Part shown: piece by piece, positions 55,153-64,000 of the stretch
How the letters are laid out: each line of letters begins with the position of its first letter
Position numbering within the stretch: position 1 is the first letter of the stretch
NCBI GenBank assembly: GCA_023434365.1
Contig: JAEYSV010000043.1
Span: 1 to 64,000 of the forward strand
Reading direction: 5' to 3'
Length of the DNA: 64,000 nt
From: Bacillota bacterium
GTDB taxonomy: Bacteria > Bacillota > Clostridia > Lachnospirales > Lachnospiraceae
Program-made: the position numbers and the translations under genes
Notes under the pieces: model-generated
The model's input: the letters and a program-made list of their open reading frames with translations, nothing else
Told to the model about the DNA's origin: nothing
Databases searched by the model: none

Positions 55153-55911
55153 CTACATACCAGTGTAAACGTGGATTGCATCCCGTAAAAATTTTGCTAA
55201 TCCAGGCTGTTCTTTATCATAATATGCAGTAAATCTTTCGTCATCTACATACATCTGAGCTAATCCAGCATGTGCTTCTTTCGAGTAATTTTTCCAGGTG
55301 AAGCCTAACCACTGACGATGTAAATCAGCTGCCTTTTGACCTAATTCTCCTGCTGGATCTCCAGTTTGGAAAGCTGCATAGAGAGTTTTCATAATTTCTT
55401 CGTTCAGTCTGTTCATTTCCTCATATTGTTCTTGCGTCATGTTCTTCAACAGGAAGTTTGACTGATTCACTGTCTCTTCTCCATACTTTTCACGAATTTC
55501 TTGCCCATATTTCCTCTCATTCTCATCAACTAGTTGCTTTTTAAAACCTTCAAATTTATCTTTATCACTCATAAGGATACCCCTTTCTTTATAGCCAATT
55601 GTCTTGTTAATATTTTCAATCAACGTATCTAACTGTAACCTTTTTTCAAGAAGTTTTACACGGTGTTCTCTCAGCGCTTTTACCTCATCAAAATCAGGCG
55701 AAGCAATAATTTCACCTATATTTTCAAGATTCATACCTAATTCACGGTAAAAAAGTATTTGCTGCAACCTGTCAACTTCCTTGTTTGAGTATATCCGATA
55801 CCCTGATGAATTGATTCTAGCCGGCTTTAGAATCCCAATCTCATCATAGTACCTTAATGTCCTCGTGCTTACACCCGCCATTTTGCTAAGTTTTTGTACT
55901 GAATACTCCAT
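55153..55911 (-). CDS. TipA-like MerR family regulator with TipAS domain
   Basis: 252 aa from ATG 55911 (AGGAGGTGAGAAC upstream). MerR winged helix (about 1-70): YSVQKLSKMAGVSTRTLRYYDEIGILKPARINSSGYRIYSNKEVDRLQQILFYRELG; coiled-coil dimer helix (about 80-110); then a TipAS-type antibiotic-binding domain (about 125-252; EMNRLNEEIMKTLYAAFQTGDPAGELGQKAADLHRQWLGFTW, YVDDERFTAYYDK). Such proteins activate their own and multidrug genes when bound by thiopeptides or other ligands. The promoter at 55994-56024 has the classical 19-bp spacer. Confidence 0.92.
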   Translation of the reverse strand: MEYSVQKLSKMAGVSTRTLRYYDEIGILKPARINSSGYRIYSNKEVDRLQQILFYRELGMNLENIGEIIASPDFDEVKALREHRVKLLEKRLQLDTLIENINKTIGYKERGILMSDKDKFEGFKKQLVDENERKYGQEIREKYGEETVNQSNFLLKNMTQEQYEEMNRLNEEIMKTLYAAFQTGDPAGELGQKAADLHRQWLGFTWKNYSKEAHAGLAQMYVDDERFTAYYDKEQPGLAKFLRDAIHVYTGM

Positions 55912-55957
55912 GTTCTCACCTCCTATATTCATTTACACGCTCAACATACGTACGTTC

Positions 55958-55987
55958 ATCAGTAGGGGATTGATACCCGCTACTGAT
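55958..55987. promoter_or_regulatory. Palindrome in the leader of the TipA-like gene
   Basis: ATCAGTAG (55958-55965) and CTACTGAT (55980-55987) with 14 bases between containing GGG/CCC; 47 bases before the start codon. It could be an RNA hairpin or a second protein site. Confidence 0.45.
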
Positions 55988-55993
55988 AATATC

Positions 55994-56024
55994 ACTATAC
56001 ACATTTACGTTACGTCAATGTCAA
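55994..56024 (-). promoter_or_regulatory. MerR-type promoter with 19-bp spacer and dyad
   Basis: Minus strand TTGACA (56019-56024), exactly 19 bases, TATAGT (55994-55999). The near-palindrome CATTGACGTAACGTAAATG (56002-56020) sits in the spacer. Overlong spacer plus centred dyad is the hallmark of MerR-activated promoters. The rest of the gap up to 56231 is plain AT-rich sequence with a TATATAGTTACTATATA palindrome (56084-56100). Confidence 0.7.
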
Positions 56025-56231
56025 TAACTTTTTTTCAACGTTTTCTTCTAGTATATAACAGTATACTTGACAAGTAGATTAATATATAGTTACTATATAT
56101 ACAATACTCTCTTATCTCAGTCTTGACCTAACTCCCACTGAGAATAGATTGATCATCTCACCACGTTAAGTAGTGAGAGTCTTCACCAACAGAGATAAAA
56201 TTATTAATTGACAGCAGAAAGGTGCTTGACT

Positions 56232-57176
56232 ATGTTCAAATTCAAAAAACAGACTAAAGAAGAGATTGCAAAATTAATACATCAAATTGATGAACTAAAT
56301 GCAAATCTTAATAAAAAAGACGATGAGTTACAGATTTTTTTAAACGATTTACATAAAGAACTTATAACTGCAATGGAACAACACGATATTGTCAATTCCC
56401 AGCATGATATATTACATGTGATGGTTAGCAAGTTGTTAGGGGAATTTGACAAAGTTGAAGAAAGCACTCTTTATTCCTATAAAGTTTCAGATGATATCTT
56501 GTCAAAGGGAAATAATTTGATTACTTCTTCTACGGAAATGGTGGCCATCTCAGAAAAAGGAAAAGAATCTGTTGACGATGTGCAGAATGTTATAGATACA
56601 CTAGGTGAGCATTCCCGAAAAACATCTGAAAGTATGATGCAATTGAGTCAAAGTTCCAAAGAGATTGTTGATATCGTTGATGTAATTAATGGTATTTCTA
56701 AACAAACTAACCTATTGGCATTGAATGCCTCAATTGAATCTGCACGTGCTGGTGAACATGGTCGCGGCTTTGCGGTTGTAGCAGAAGAAGTAAGAAATCT
56801 GGCGGACAGTACAAGCGAAAGTACAATTAGCATTGCTGAGTTAACAAAAAAGATTCAGGACGAAATTGCTAAAGCTTACCAGAACAATCAGGAGAATCTG
56901 CGTATCATAGAGGAAGGATTGAAAAAGAGCACCGATACCTCTGAATTAATTGCTACGCTGTTAACACATATCCATCATGTGCAAACCGAGGTCACAACGT
57001 TATTGACATCTATCGAATCTCAAAAGTCATCCAGTAAAACAGTTATTGATAATTTCACAATAACAAAAGATATGTTTGAGGAAGCTAAAAATGTAATTTT
57101 ACAACATATTGATGATGCTAACATAGTAAGTGAAAGAATCATGGAAGTAGTGGATAAAGTGAAACATTTTTCCTAG
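56232..57176 (+). CDS. Soluble methyl-accepting chemotaxis protein
   Basis: 314 aa from ATG 56232 (AGAAAGGTG upstream). No transmembrane helix or sensor domain: a Lys/Glu coiled coil (about 1-90) leads into an MCP signalling domain with tip [23 protein letters not shown]. The tip motif ([15 protein letters not shown]) differs from the two membrane receptors here (NAAIEAARA), implying a distinct signalling array or function. Terminator follows. No che genes near. Confidence 0.9.
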   Translation: MFKFKKQTKEEIAKLIHQIDELNANLNKKDDELQIFLNDLHKELITAMEQHDIVNSQHDILHVMVSKLLGEFDKVEESTLYSYKVSDDILSKGNNLITSSTEMVAISEKGKESVDDVQNVIDTLGEHSRKTSESMMQLSQSSKEIVDIVDVINGISKQTNLLALNASIESARAGEHGRGFAVVAEEVRNLADSTSESTISIAELTKKIQDEIAKAYQNNQENLRIIEEGLKKSTDTSELIATLLTHIHHVQTEVTTLLTSIESQKSSSKTVIDNFTITKDMFEEAKNVILQHIDDANIVSERIMEVVDKVKHFS

Positions 57177-57261
57177 TTTTCATATTGTTCCTTTTTTTAA
57201 TAAAACTGTTTTTCCACAAGTATGTAGATCACAATGTTTTTTAAGATAAATAATAATCATA

Positions 57262-57300
57262 AAGAGAAGAGATAACTTATATGTTACCCCTTCTCTTTTT
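57262..57300 (+). terminator. Terminator of the soluble chemoreceptor gene
   Basis: Stem AAGAGAAG / CTTCTCTT (57262-57269, 57290-57297) with inner GATAAC/GTTA(C) pairing, then TTTTTT. Confidence 0.8.
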
Positions 57301-57317
57301 TATCTCTTTTTTATCTC

Positions 57318-58496
57318 TTACTTTCTTTCATTCTCATCTTTTTGATAAACGATTGAACCATTTACTATCGTATAGACCGTTTCCGTAAATACCTCCATTG
57401 GATTACCAGTAAATATGGCAATATCAGCATCCTTACCAACTTCAATACTACCCACTCTATCATCTACCCTACAAATCTTAGCAGCATTTATTGTAATGGC
57501 TTTGAGTCCTTCAGTGATGCCTAGCCCTTTTTTTGCTGCCAGCCCAGCATAAATAGGTAAATATTGAATAAGCGTAACCGGATGATCTGTTATAATGGAT
57601 ACCGTTACACCAGCTTTGGCAAGAACTCCTGAAGTTTTCAAATCCGCATTCTGTATTTCAAGTTTATTACGCGAAGCCAAATCAGGACCTACATTACATG
57701 GGTAACCACTCTCTCTAATTTCATCCGCTATAATGTGCCCTTCTGAGCAATGATCCAGGGTTAGGTCAAGATCAAATTCCTTAGCGATACGAATTGCTGT
57801 AAAAATATCATCAACTCGGTGAACATGTGCTTTCAATGGAATTTTTCGGTTAAGCACCGGAATCCAAGGTTCTAGTTCAAAGTTTTCTTCAAAGTCTTCT
57901 TGATTAGTTAAGGCTTGTTCTTTTTTCTTCTTATATTGCACAGCATTAAATAATTCCTTACGAAGGAGAGCTGCTATTGTCATTCTGGTGGTAGGTTGCA
58001 TTTTCAAATCTTTATATGATGCTTTTGGATTTTCACCAAACGATATTTTCATTGCAGCTGGCTCTAAGACAATCATTTTTTGTATATCTCTACCATAAGT
58101 TTTCAGGAATACAAATTGACCACCAACAACGTTCGTACTGCCCGGGCCTGTCATCACAGATGTTACGCCTGCCTGCAGTGCATTATGAAAGGCTGGATCA
58201 AGTGTATTAACAGCATCCATTCCTCTCAACTGTGGAGTGATTGGTGCCGTAACTTCATTGCAGTCATCTCCTTCCGCACCTTTCTTTTCTTCCGTAATGC
58301 CAATATGACAATGCGCATCAATCAGACCGGGCATTACCCAGCAACCGCTAGCATCAATGATGGTATCCGCCTCTGTCAACGATACATTGATCTTACTACC
58401 TACCTCAATGATTTTTTCATTTTCTATCAAGACATCTCCCGGCTCAAACACATCACCTACCATAGTATAAATAATCCCATTTTTTATAAGTAACAT
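57318..58496 (-). CDS. Amidohydrolase family protein
   Basis: 392 aa TIM-barrel metal hydrolase. Metal ligands: PGLIDAHCHIGITE (HxH), PLKAHVHRVDD (His), LTLDHCSEGH (His), SIITDHPV (Asp). N- and C-terminal beta-sandwich segments (LLIKNGIIYTMVGDVFEPGDVLIENEKI; GKDADIAIFTGNPME) are those of imidazolonepropionase/amidohydrolase 1 proteins. GGAGGAG before the ATG. Substrate likely a cyclic amide or N-acyl compound; not readable. Single gene with 141 bases to the previous stop. Confidence 0.87.
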   Translation of the reverse strand: MLLIKNGIIYTMVGDVFEPGDVLIENEKIIEVGSKINVSLTEADTIIDASGCWVMPGLIDAHCHIGITEEKKGAEGDDCNEVTAPITPQLRGMDAVNTLDPAFHNALQAGVTSVMTGPGSTNVVGGQFVFLKTYGRDIQKMIVLEPAAMKISFGENPKASYKDLKMQPTTRMTIAALLRKELFNAVQYKKKKEQALTNQEDFEENFELEPWIPVLNRKIPLKAHVHRVDDIFTAIRIAKEFDLDLTLDHCSEGHIIADEIRESGYPCNVGPDLASRNKLEIQNADLKTSGVLAKAGVTVSIITDHPVTLIQYLPIYAGLAAKKGLGITEGLKAITINAAKICRVDDRVGSIEVGKDADIAIFTGNPMEVFTETVYTIVNGSIVYQKDENERK

Positions 58497-58592
58497 AACT
58501 CCTCCACGATTTGTCTTTATTCATTCAAGAAAACCACTAATAATATATTTTAGGTAAGATTCATTGAACTTATTCACAAAAAAGGGTAGCAG

Positions 58593-59495
58593 TTATTTGT
58601 TTAGAATATACAATAATTTCAGATAATGATTTGCCTCGCGTAGTACATGATCTGCTAAAAGAGGAGGGATAATAGATTTGATTTTACATTCTAACAACCC
58701 CGCTGTTGCTGCTTCTTTATAGTTTCTTATACTGTCTGTGGCCTTGAGGCTGCTCTTAAGAATATGCTCCTCACTCACTTTAATACATTTGCCAACTAAT
58801 TTTTCAAATGTTATAGCAGTTGTTTCTGCTGTCATTTTTAATTCCTTTTCCGTAGGGTCTAACATACCATCAACAAATTGAGCATGCTCACTCATTATAC
58901 TATTCCAGAAATTTAATTCTTCACACAATGTCTTTCTTGGAAGCTCTTTCTGCTGAAGGGCCTTTAAAATGGTAAAATAATAAATAGCTTCTCGTGAATC
59001 ATGCTCTAGCATCTCTGGATAGAGTGAAATAAAAATATTGCATTCTAACTGTCTTTCTAATAACCTTGATTGAAATGAGATAACTTCCTGCAGTAAGCTT
59101 ATTGACCTGTTATTGATATCGCTAGCAACTGTTTTCTGCCATTCCTCATACCGTCTACTATCACCTACTAACTCCATTTCAGCTCTTGTAATTTCAGTAT
59201 TGATCTCTACTCCGGTAAGTCTTGCCGTGATTTCTTCCGCTTGTAAGGTGTAAGATGTAACGAATTCATTCGATTGGAGTGAATACTCTGACACTAGCCC
59301 ATTCGCATAGTATACCGTTTCTTGTAGAAGCCTTTCAAAACTCTGCTTTAATAAATCAGCTTTTGCAATATTAGCACCTTCCACAGGTTGTAGATTGGTT
59401 TGAAGCAAAAATAGATGCTCCTTCATAATCCTCTGAAAAAACAAATTAACTTCTAGTGAGATCCTTACGAACTCTTCTCTCGATAGCAAAAACAT
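58593..59495 (-). CDS. DUF2935 protein
   Basis: 300 aa from ATG 59495 with GGGG close upstream (TTG 59507 is an alternative without a site). Two repeats of a ferritin-like four-helix unit: FVRISLEVNLFFQRIMKEHLFLLQTNL with VSEYSL and later FWNSIMSEHAQFVDGMLDPTE with EHILKS. The ExxH-type pairs (KEHLFL, SEHAQF, LEHDSREA, RQLECNIF) match the DUF2935 metal-binding pattern. Family function unknown; found in spore-forming bacilli and clostridia. Upstream terminator belongs to another transcript. Confidence 0.8.
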   Translation of the reverse strand: MFLLSREEFVRISLEVNLFFQRIMKEHLFLLQTNLQPVEGANIAKADLLKQSFERLLQETVYYANGLVSEYSLQSNEFVTSYTLQAEEITARLTGVEINTEITRAEMELVGDSRRYEEWQKTVASDINNRSISLLQEVISFQSRLLERQLECNIFISLYPEMLEHDSREAIYYFTILKALQQKELPRKTLCEELNFWNSIMSEHAQFVDGMLDPTEKELKMTAETTAITFEKLVGKCIKVSEEHILKSSLKATDSIRNYKEAATAGLLECKIKSIIPPLLADHVLREANHYLKLLYILNK

Positions 59496-59545
59496 ATCCC
59501 CTGTCAAATAATCATTACTATATTATATATGGCAATAATAAAAAA

Positions 59546-59586
59546 GTACCAGGTAATAGGTCAAAGTAAACCTATTACACTGGTAC
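59546..59586 (-). terminator. Terminator downstream of the M20 operon
   Basis: Minus strand GTACCAGTGTAATAGGT / ACCTATTACCTGGTAC (plus 59570-59586 and 59546-59561), 8-base loop, then TTTTTT. It is the first terminator after the M20 gene's stop at 59914, so M20 transcripts would run antisense across the gene at 59693-59917. Confidence 0.85.
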
Positions 59587-59692
59587 ATAGCTCTCTTTGG
59601 TAAATGACGGCATAATCTATTGATGGATATACTCTTTGATTTTTTTGGAATACTAACAATGTAATCTACTAATTAACTAAAAGGAGGCAACT

Positions 59693-59917
59693 ATGAATAA
59701 TGATTCTAATACGACAAAAAATATGACGAGCGGTACTAATATCTCAAATGGAGCATCTAATCTCGGTGCAACCTCTTCTTATATGGGTAATATTAGTTCA
59801 AAAGACGTTGGTCTTATGCCTTATGCCGGACGTTTAGGTGGTGAAATGGTGCGTCGAATGATTAAAGCAGAAGAAGAACGACTCACCGCCAAATATCAAA
59901 AGGATAAAACTTTCTAA
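59693..59917 (+). CDS. Alpha/beta-type SASP-like small protein
   Basis: 74 aa. The C-terminal half ([21 protein letters not shown]) matches the DNA-binding helix of alpha/beta SASPs (LGG...TRRMVxxAExxL), and the N-terminal half is Asn/Ser/Thr-rich and disordered. AAAGGAGG before the ATG. Ordinary alpha/beta SASPs have a germination-protease site and a first helix before this motif; those are not clear here, so it is a divergent member or a different small spore protein. Ends 4 bases inside the converging M20 gene. Confidence 0.6.
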   Translation: MNNDSNTTKNMTSGTNISNGASNLGATSSYMGNISSKDVGLMPYAGRLGGEMVRRMIKAEEERLTAKYQKDKTF

Positions 59918-61356
59918 ATCGTTTTTATCAAACTCACATAAAACTCAACCGTTTTTAACAAGTTTGTGATTTTAATGCGTTCATTATGCCCATGTATCAT
60001 TTGTCTCTCCTCTTTCGTAAGCTCCATCGCTGAGAAACGATAGACACGATCGGTAATTCTACAATAATGTCTGGAATCACTGCAAGCCATCATTAGATAA
60101 GGAGAAACAATTGCTTCTGGCCAAGTATTATGAATGACTTCTTTGAGATTATGATAAGCATCGCATTGTGTATCTGACGCAATCGAAGGATTCATGCCAT
60201 TGATAAGAGTGATCGTAATTTCATTGTTAGCAATCACTTTTGTTAGGTATTTGTTAGCCGACTCTATCGTATCCTTTCCTAAAAGTCGAAGGTTCGCACC
60301 TACTTTTGCCCTTGGAGGCAGAACATTAAACGCAGTGCTACCCTCCATTTTTGTCATAGCACAAGTCGTTCTCATCATAGCATTTAGCTCTCCACCCATT
60401 CGTTTGCATATCAGGTTTAACAGTGGCCTAAAGCACCATAGATTAGCAAATAGGATTCGGTAACCAAAGCTAGAATGTCTCCCTAAAGTATCAAACATTT
60501 GGGATACTGGTTTAATAAGCTGTGATGCAAAAGGTTTCTTTTCTATCCGAACCACTGCCTTTGCTAACTCTCCAACAATTGTATGAGTTGGCGGGGTAGA
60601 AGCATGGCCGCCCTTACTATTCATCGATAATTCCACGTTCACACTACCCTTTTCCCCAATTCCAATTAGGGCGCAAGGCTTTGCTACTCCTGGAAAAACA
60701 TTATTTACTACTGCACCACCTTCATCCAGTACAAAAGCTGGCTTGACATTCCTACGTTCTAGCTCTGCAACAATCTCAGCACAAGTGTCCCCATCAATCT
60801 CCTCCTCTCCTGAGAAGGAAAAATATAGATCCTGGGCTGGTACAAACCCTTTCTGAATCAGATACTCTGCTGCTTCCATGATACTACATAATGTTCCTTT
60901 CGTATCAAGAGTTCCTCTTCCCCATATCGCTTCGTCTTCGATGATTCCTTCAAAAGCCGGTTTACTCCATCCAGACTCTTCAATAGGCACTACATCATAA
61001 TGTGCCATTAAAACCGAAGGTTGGGTAGATTCCTTTCCTTTCCAGTGAAACAACAAGCCTGTTTTTCCAACAAAATCACGCTTACATGTCTTATGTACTT
61101 CTGGAAAACGTTCTTCCAACAGTGCAATGAATTTATCGAATTCATTATGGTCTATAACACTATCATCACGATAGCTAATCGTTTTGCAACGAATCATATC
61201 TACCATATCAGAAATGATTTTTTCATGGTTTAAGGAATGTCTCTCTTTTACTACCATTGTTTCTGATATAGGCCGAAACATTGCCGCTCTAATCACGATA
61301 ATAATTAAAAATATTAAAATGGTTACAAGTAATCCCATGCTAATATAAAGTCCCAT
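59914..61356 (-). CDS. Membrane-anchored M20 family metallopeptidase
   Basis: 480 aa. One N-terminal helix (about 2-24), then a catalytic domain with [28 protein letters not shown] (metal His/Asp), [22 protein letters not shown] (bridging Asp), [10 protein letters not shown] (catalytic Glu and metal Glu) and ALVLDEGG-like [12 protein letters not shown]; dimerisation domain follows with GGHASTPP; final metal His in IHGHNERI. Resembles carboxypeptidase S/Pm20D1-like enzymes that cleave N-acyl amino acids or dipeptides. Downstream of the two DUF5058-type membrane proteins. Confidence 0.88.
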   Translation of the reverse strand: MGLYISMGLLVTILIFLIIIVIRAAMFRPISETMVVKERHSLNHEKIISDMVDMIRCKTISYRDDSVIDHNEFDKFIALLEERFPEVHKTCKRDFVGKTGLLFHWKGKESTQPSVLMAHYDVVPIEESGWSKPAFEGIIEDEAIWGRGTLDTKGTLCSIMEAAEYLIQKGFVPAQDLYFSFSGEEEIDGDTCAEIVAELERRNVKPAFVLDEGGAVVNNVFPGVAKPCALIGIGEKGSVNVELSMNSKGGHASTPPTHTIVGELAKAVVRIEKKPFASQLIKPVSQMFDTLGRHSSFGYRILFANLWCFRPLLNLICKRMGGELNAMMRTTCAMTKMEGSTAFNVLPPRAKVGANLRLLGKDTIESANKYLTKVIANNEITITLINGMNPSIASDTQCDAYHNLKEVIHNTWPEAIVSPYLMMACSDSRHYCRITDRVYRFSAMELTKEERQMIHGHNERIKITNLLKTVEFYVSLIKTI

Positions 61357-61433
61357 TTAAAACCTTCTTTCTAAATTAAGCTTATCTATAAGCTAACTCA
61401 TTACAAATACCCAATACGAACAATCATCCATAA

Positions 61434-62090
61434 TTATATCAGCTTCTTTTTATATAATAATCTTGCAGCTGCAATTGAAAGTAATGCACCTACTGGTACT
61501 AAAACACCAACTGACCCGGCTAGCGATGGAACTAATAAAAATAGAACAACCATAAAGATTAATGGTGCCATTGCAATCTTCCAGTTCTTACTTACATATA
61601 CGACTGCCAGACCACCAAATAGTGATGGGAGAATATTATCAAAGGCAGGTTTTAATTCAGGTGAATTAATAATAGGAGCCAATGTAGAAAGAAGTAAAAC
61701 TCCGATTGCTATAATAATTGTAGTGACAATCGAAGAGGTAGCAATTGCAATGGTAGAGATAATCTCCCCTTCTTCTGTACCAGATTTTACTCCGGCATTT
61801 TCCATTGCACTTAGCGCACTTGGAACCTTCAGATTGGTTAGATTACCCGTGATAAAGCCGATATAAGAACCACTTGTACCAAGCATAGGCGTAAACGTAA
61901 GTACTTCGATTGTACCTACTGTCCAATAAATGGGTGCTACTCCGAGAAGGCCCTTAAACACTGGAGTAAATCCTGGCCAAGCATCATAATAGATACACAC
62001 TGCTAACGGAACGCATAAAAACAATACCACTGCAGACCAAATCCATACTTTACCATAATAATGTGACATATCATCATATGATTTATTCAT
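61434..62090 (-). CDS. Hypothetical membrane protein, partner of DUF5058
   Basis: 218 aa with about six helices; not in a family I can name securely. Helix-breaking GTSGSYIGFITGNLTNLKVPSALSAMENAGVKSGTEEGEIISTIAIATSSIVTT is likely a conserved re-entrant or substrate-binding region. GAGGAGTAAAC before the ATG; 11 bases after the DUF5058 gene, so the two probably form a heteromeric transporter. Followed by the M20 peptidase gene after 77 bases. Confidence 0.75.
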   Translation of the reverse strand: MNKSYDDMSHYYGKVWIWSAVVLFLCVPLAVCIYYDAWPGFTPVFKGLLGVAPIYWTVGTIEVLTFTPMLGTSGSYIGFITGNLTNLKVPSALSAMENAGVKSGTEEGEIISTIAIATSSIVTTIIIAIGVLLLSTLAPIINSPELKPAFDNILPSLFGGLAVVYVSKNWKIAMAPLIFMVVLFLLVPSLAGSVGVLVPVGALLSIAAARLLYKKKLI

Positions 62091-62101
62091 GTTTACTCCT
62101 C

Positions 62102-62827
62102 CTATTTCACAATCATTGGTGTAATGATAGCGTCAAAAGCCATCGCTCCCAACATACTGATTGGCAGTGCGTAATTTTGCAACCATTTTACCTTATACAC
62201 CTTAATCAATAACCCACAAATCCCCATAAGTAAAGCTGAGAAAAGGAGGACAAAGACCGGTATTAAACCTACAAGACCATCTCTGACGTTCGCAAAAACC
62301 ATGCCAAGAAACGCTGCTATCATCCCTAAAAACATCGCAGTAATAAACAATTCTCCCCATTTGCTATCCTTGTTCTTTATGGATAGTATGCCTTTTTGAA
62401 TACGCTTAAGAAGAATTGGTACCAATACAATGCTTGGTAATATCCCTAATGTCATAACCCAGGCAATTGCTGAAAACACCTTTGGATCAGTAACCGTCTC
62501 TGAAATTGATACTCCAAGAGCATTGGCTGTCGTAGTTGCTGCTGGCAACTCATATGTAATAGCTCCTATAACACTAAGTCTAATCCATGGAAGAGGTAGC
62601 CCTAAAAACTTAGATAACGTAACCACACCTAGTAAAATTGATATCGCTGGTGCAATTGTAAATATTGCGGTGGAAAGAATTGTTTTCTTCACTTGAGACA
62701 TATCCATTCCAATCACCCTGGCTCGCCGATATGCCCTTATTAGAAAGAACAAGGACTGCGCAATTACAAATAATATAACGATAACAGCAACTATAAACAA
62801 GAAACTATTATTTGGATGAAACGTCAT
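62102..62827 (-). CDS. DUF5058 membrane protein
   Basis: 241 aa with about six helices, resembling DUF5058: FLIRAYRRARVIGMDMSQVKKTILSTAIFTIAPAISILLGVVTLSKFLGLPLPWIRLSVIGAITYELPAATTTANALG. Repeated pattern with its neighbour suggests a two-subunit transporter. AGGAGG before the ATG. Association with a peptidase and a lactamase-fold hydrolase suggests import of a peptide-like or N-acyl substrate (inference). Confidence 0.8.
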   Translation of the reverse strand: MTFHPNNSFLFIVAVIVILFVIAQSLFFLIRAYRRARVIGMDMSQVKKTILSTAIFTIAPAISILLGVVTLSKFLGLPLPWIRLSVIGAITYELPAATTTANALGVSISETVTDPKVFSAIAWVMTLGILPSIVLVPILLKRIQKGILSIKNKDSKWGELFITAMFLGMIAAFLGMVFANVRDGLVGLIPVFVLLFSALLMGICGLLIKVYKVKWLQNYALPISMLGAMAFDAIITPMIVK

Positions 62828-62992
62828 ATATTTACCTCCTCTGGTTAATTGTTATTTTACATTTATTGTAGCAAATAAATGTAAATAATTCCACATCTAA
62901 TCGTTGACTAAATAACGTTAGATGCAGAAGTTGATCCATTTGGTTTTATATTATTCGAAGTAAAGCGTTTATAAGAATATAAATAGTATTGC

Positions 62993-63823
62993 TCATCGCT
63001 CCAAGAACCTTCCCTGCTCCGGTTTGGCTATTGTATCAAAATGAGTTACCAAATATTCCAGATGCTTTGAAAGTTCTACTCCACTCATCGGTTCTCCATG
63101 ACTTGTAATGGCTAGTTCAGGTTTCAACTTCATTAATGTCGTTACCGATTCTTCTGCTGCCTGCCAATCAGTCGTTAGATATTTTGGTGGCCCACTAATC
63201 CGCTCATTATGCAACAATACAGATAATATCGTTTCCTGCTTAGTTGTGGAAAAAGCATCTCCGGCAATCAGCACACGATCTTTTTTGCGAAATAGCGAAA
63301 TATGTCCTTTCGTATGTCCAGGTGTAGGAATCCACTTCCAGCCAGGTAAACCAGGTACCTCACCATTTTCAGGAAGAGCGATAGCACGCATTCCAAGATC
63401 AATGCTTGTATGTGGAAAGGTGGTCGAAAGTTTTGCAACCATCCCTTCATCAACCGTAGAATCAGCCAAAGGATAATCTTCTTTTCCTGTTATATAAGGT
63501 AGTTCCAACTCATGTATATATACTGGGACGTCCCATAATTCAGATAGCTTAATTACGGAACCTACATGGTCAAAATGTCCGTGAGTGAGTATAATTGCCT
63601 GTGGTTTACTGTCCTCGCCGAATCGTTTACTCGCACACTCCACTATATAATCTGCTGAATTTTCAAGTCCCGTATCAACTAATACCCACTCTTTTGAAAA
63701 GCCATCTGGACTGCCAACAAGGCAAGCATTCACAACTGTAAAATTCATCATCAGAATATCTTTCGCTACTTCCTCGGATTTGGTAGCAAGCGCTGATAAC
63801 CATTCCACTAATTTATTACCCAT
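62993..63823 (-). CDS. Metallo-beta-lactamase-fold hydrolase
   Basis: 276 aa from ATG 63823 (AGGGAGG 9 bases before; the longer start includes that site). Metal motif ILTHGHFDHVGS (HxHxDH), GHTKGHISLF, VLIAGDAFSTTK and ITSHGEPMSG supply the remaining His/Asp ligands. A glyoxalase II-like or lactonase-like enzyme; no N-terminal signal, so cytoplasmic. First gene before the DUF5058 pair in the same direction, with 165 bases between, so possibly its own transcript. Substrate unknown. The edge sequence after 63850 has no gene. Confidence 0.87.
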   Translation of the reverse strand: MGNKLVEWLSALATKSEEVAKDILMMNFTVVNACLVGSPDGFSKEWVLVDTGLENSADYIVECASKRFGEDSKPQAIILTHGHFDHVGSVIKLSELWDVPVYIHELELPYITGKEDYPLADSTVDEGMVAKLSTTFPHTSIDLGMRAIALPENGEVPGLPGWKWIPTPGHTKGHISLFRKKDRVLIAGDAFSTTKQETILSVLLHNERISGPPKYLTTDWQAAEESVTTLMKLKPELAITSHGEPMSGVELSKHLEYLVTHFDTIAKPEQGRFLER

Positions 63824-64000
63824 GTAATGATTCCTCCCTATGTCTATCATATTTTATTGCATATTTAGCGTAAACCGTTATTAACTTTCTTATGCATTCT
63901 CAGTTTTTTACTTAACTATAAGTGTCCATTATTGGTTTTTATTATTTGAATCGGCGCAATATAAAAGGCGTTGTTTTATAGCTATATATTTGCTATAAAA

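Noticed and set aside
1..64000. CRISPR arrays, tRNA or rRNA genes, insertion sequences, phage genes
   Set aside because: None seen by eye: the repeats found are dispersed or short tandem units without spacer structure, and no transposase, integrase or cas motif appears among the frames.

Overview
The window is AT-rich DNA from an anaerobic, endospore-forming Firmicute. Spore genes (an H-type SASP, a probable alpha/beta SASP, a CotF-like coat protein), a flavo-diiron protein, non-phosphorylating GapN, an iron alcohol dehydrogenase and a 4-deoxy-uronate isomerase with a TRAP transporter all point this way. A plant-polysaccharide-degrading Lachnospiraceae such as Clostridium (Lachnoclostridium) phytofermentans is my best guess, by inference only. 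I saw no tRNA, rRNA, CRISPR array, transposase or phage gene.

Layout. 0-6 kb: L,D-transpeptidase gene between two copies of a structured repeat, a thioredoxin/CcdA thiol-redox pair, a G-depleted minisatellite tract, gapN and two orphan genes. 6-12 kb: a surface acyl-transfer module (DUF4358 lipoprotein, MBOAT, DHHW protein) next to an ECF sigma factor with its own C-terminal membrane segments; the sigma gene and the module share a promoter-like motif. MATE exporter follows. 12-20 kb: lipoprotein, copZ-copA with a CsoR-like operator, DUF421, a Cache chemoreceptor, a CotF-like protein and an FMN hydroxy-acid dehydrogenase. 20-26 kb: lipoproteins (C39-like, DUF4846), a type I phosphodiesterase and a UMF1-type transporter.

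25.9-34.3 kb is the most interesting region: seven tightly packed minus-strand genes (lipoprotein, VTC polyphosphate-polymerase domain, DUF4956 membrane protein, CotH kinase, glycosidase-like membrane protein lacking its expected nucleophile, HEAT protein, GT2 synthase). Together they look like an uncharacterised envelope or spore-surface polymer system.

34-46 kb: iron ADH with a Rex-like operator inside its promoter, a second chemoreceptor, FprA with a tiny zinc-ribbon gene downstream, a DUF4397 protein with an elastin-like pentapeptide tract, a UDG and an orphan trpB. 46-52 kb: sspH, then YhcH, GntR, TRAP DctMQP and KduI for unsaturated uronate (pectin) catabolism, with a ladder of TTGTATNCAA-like sites before kduI. 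52-64 kb: flavin amine oxidase, AEC carrier, TipA-like MerR regulator with a 19-bp-spaced self promoter, soluble chemoreceptor, amidohydrolase, DUF2935, SASP-like gene, then an M20 peptidase / two membrane proteins / metallo-beta-lactamase-fold hydrolase group.

Across the window, intergenic regions carry a family of modular, highly structured repeats (R1-R6). They share a core resembling ATCCNNGCG(A)GAGC, and in three clear cases abut the terminator of the preceding minus-strand gene. This family and the CotH/VTC/DUF4956/GT2 operon are the best candidates for undescribed biology.
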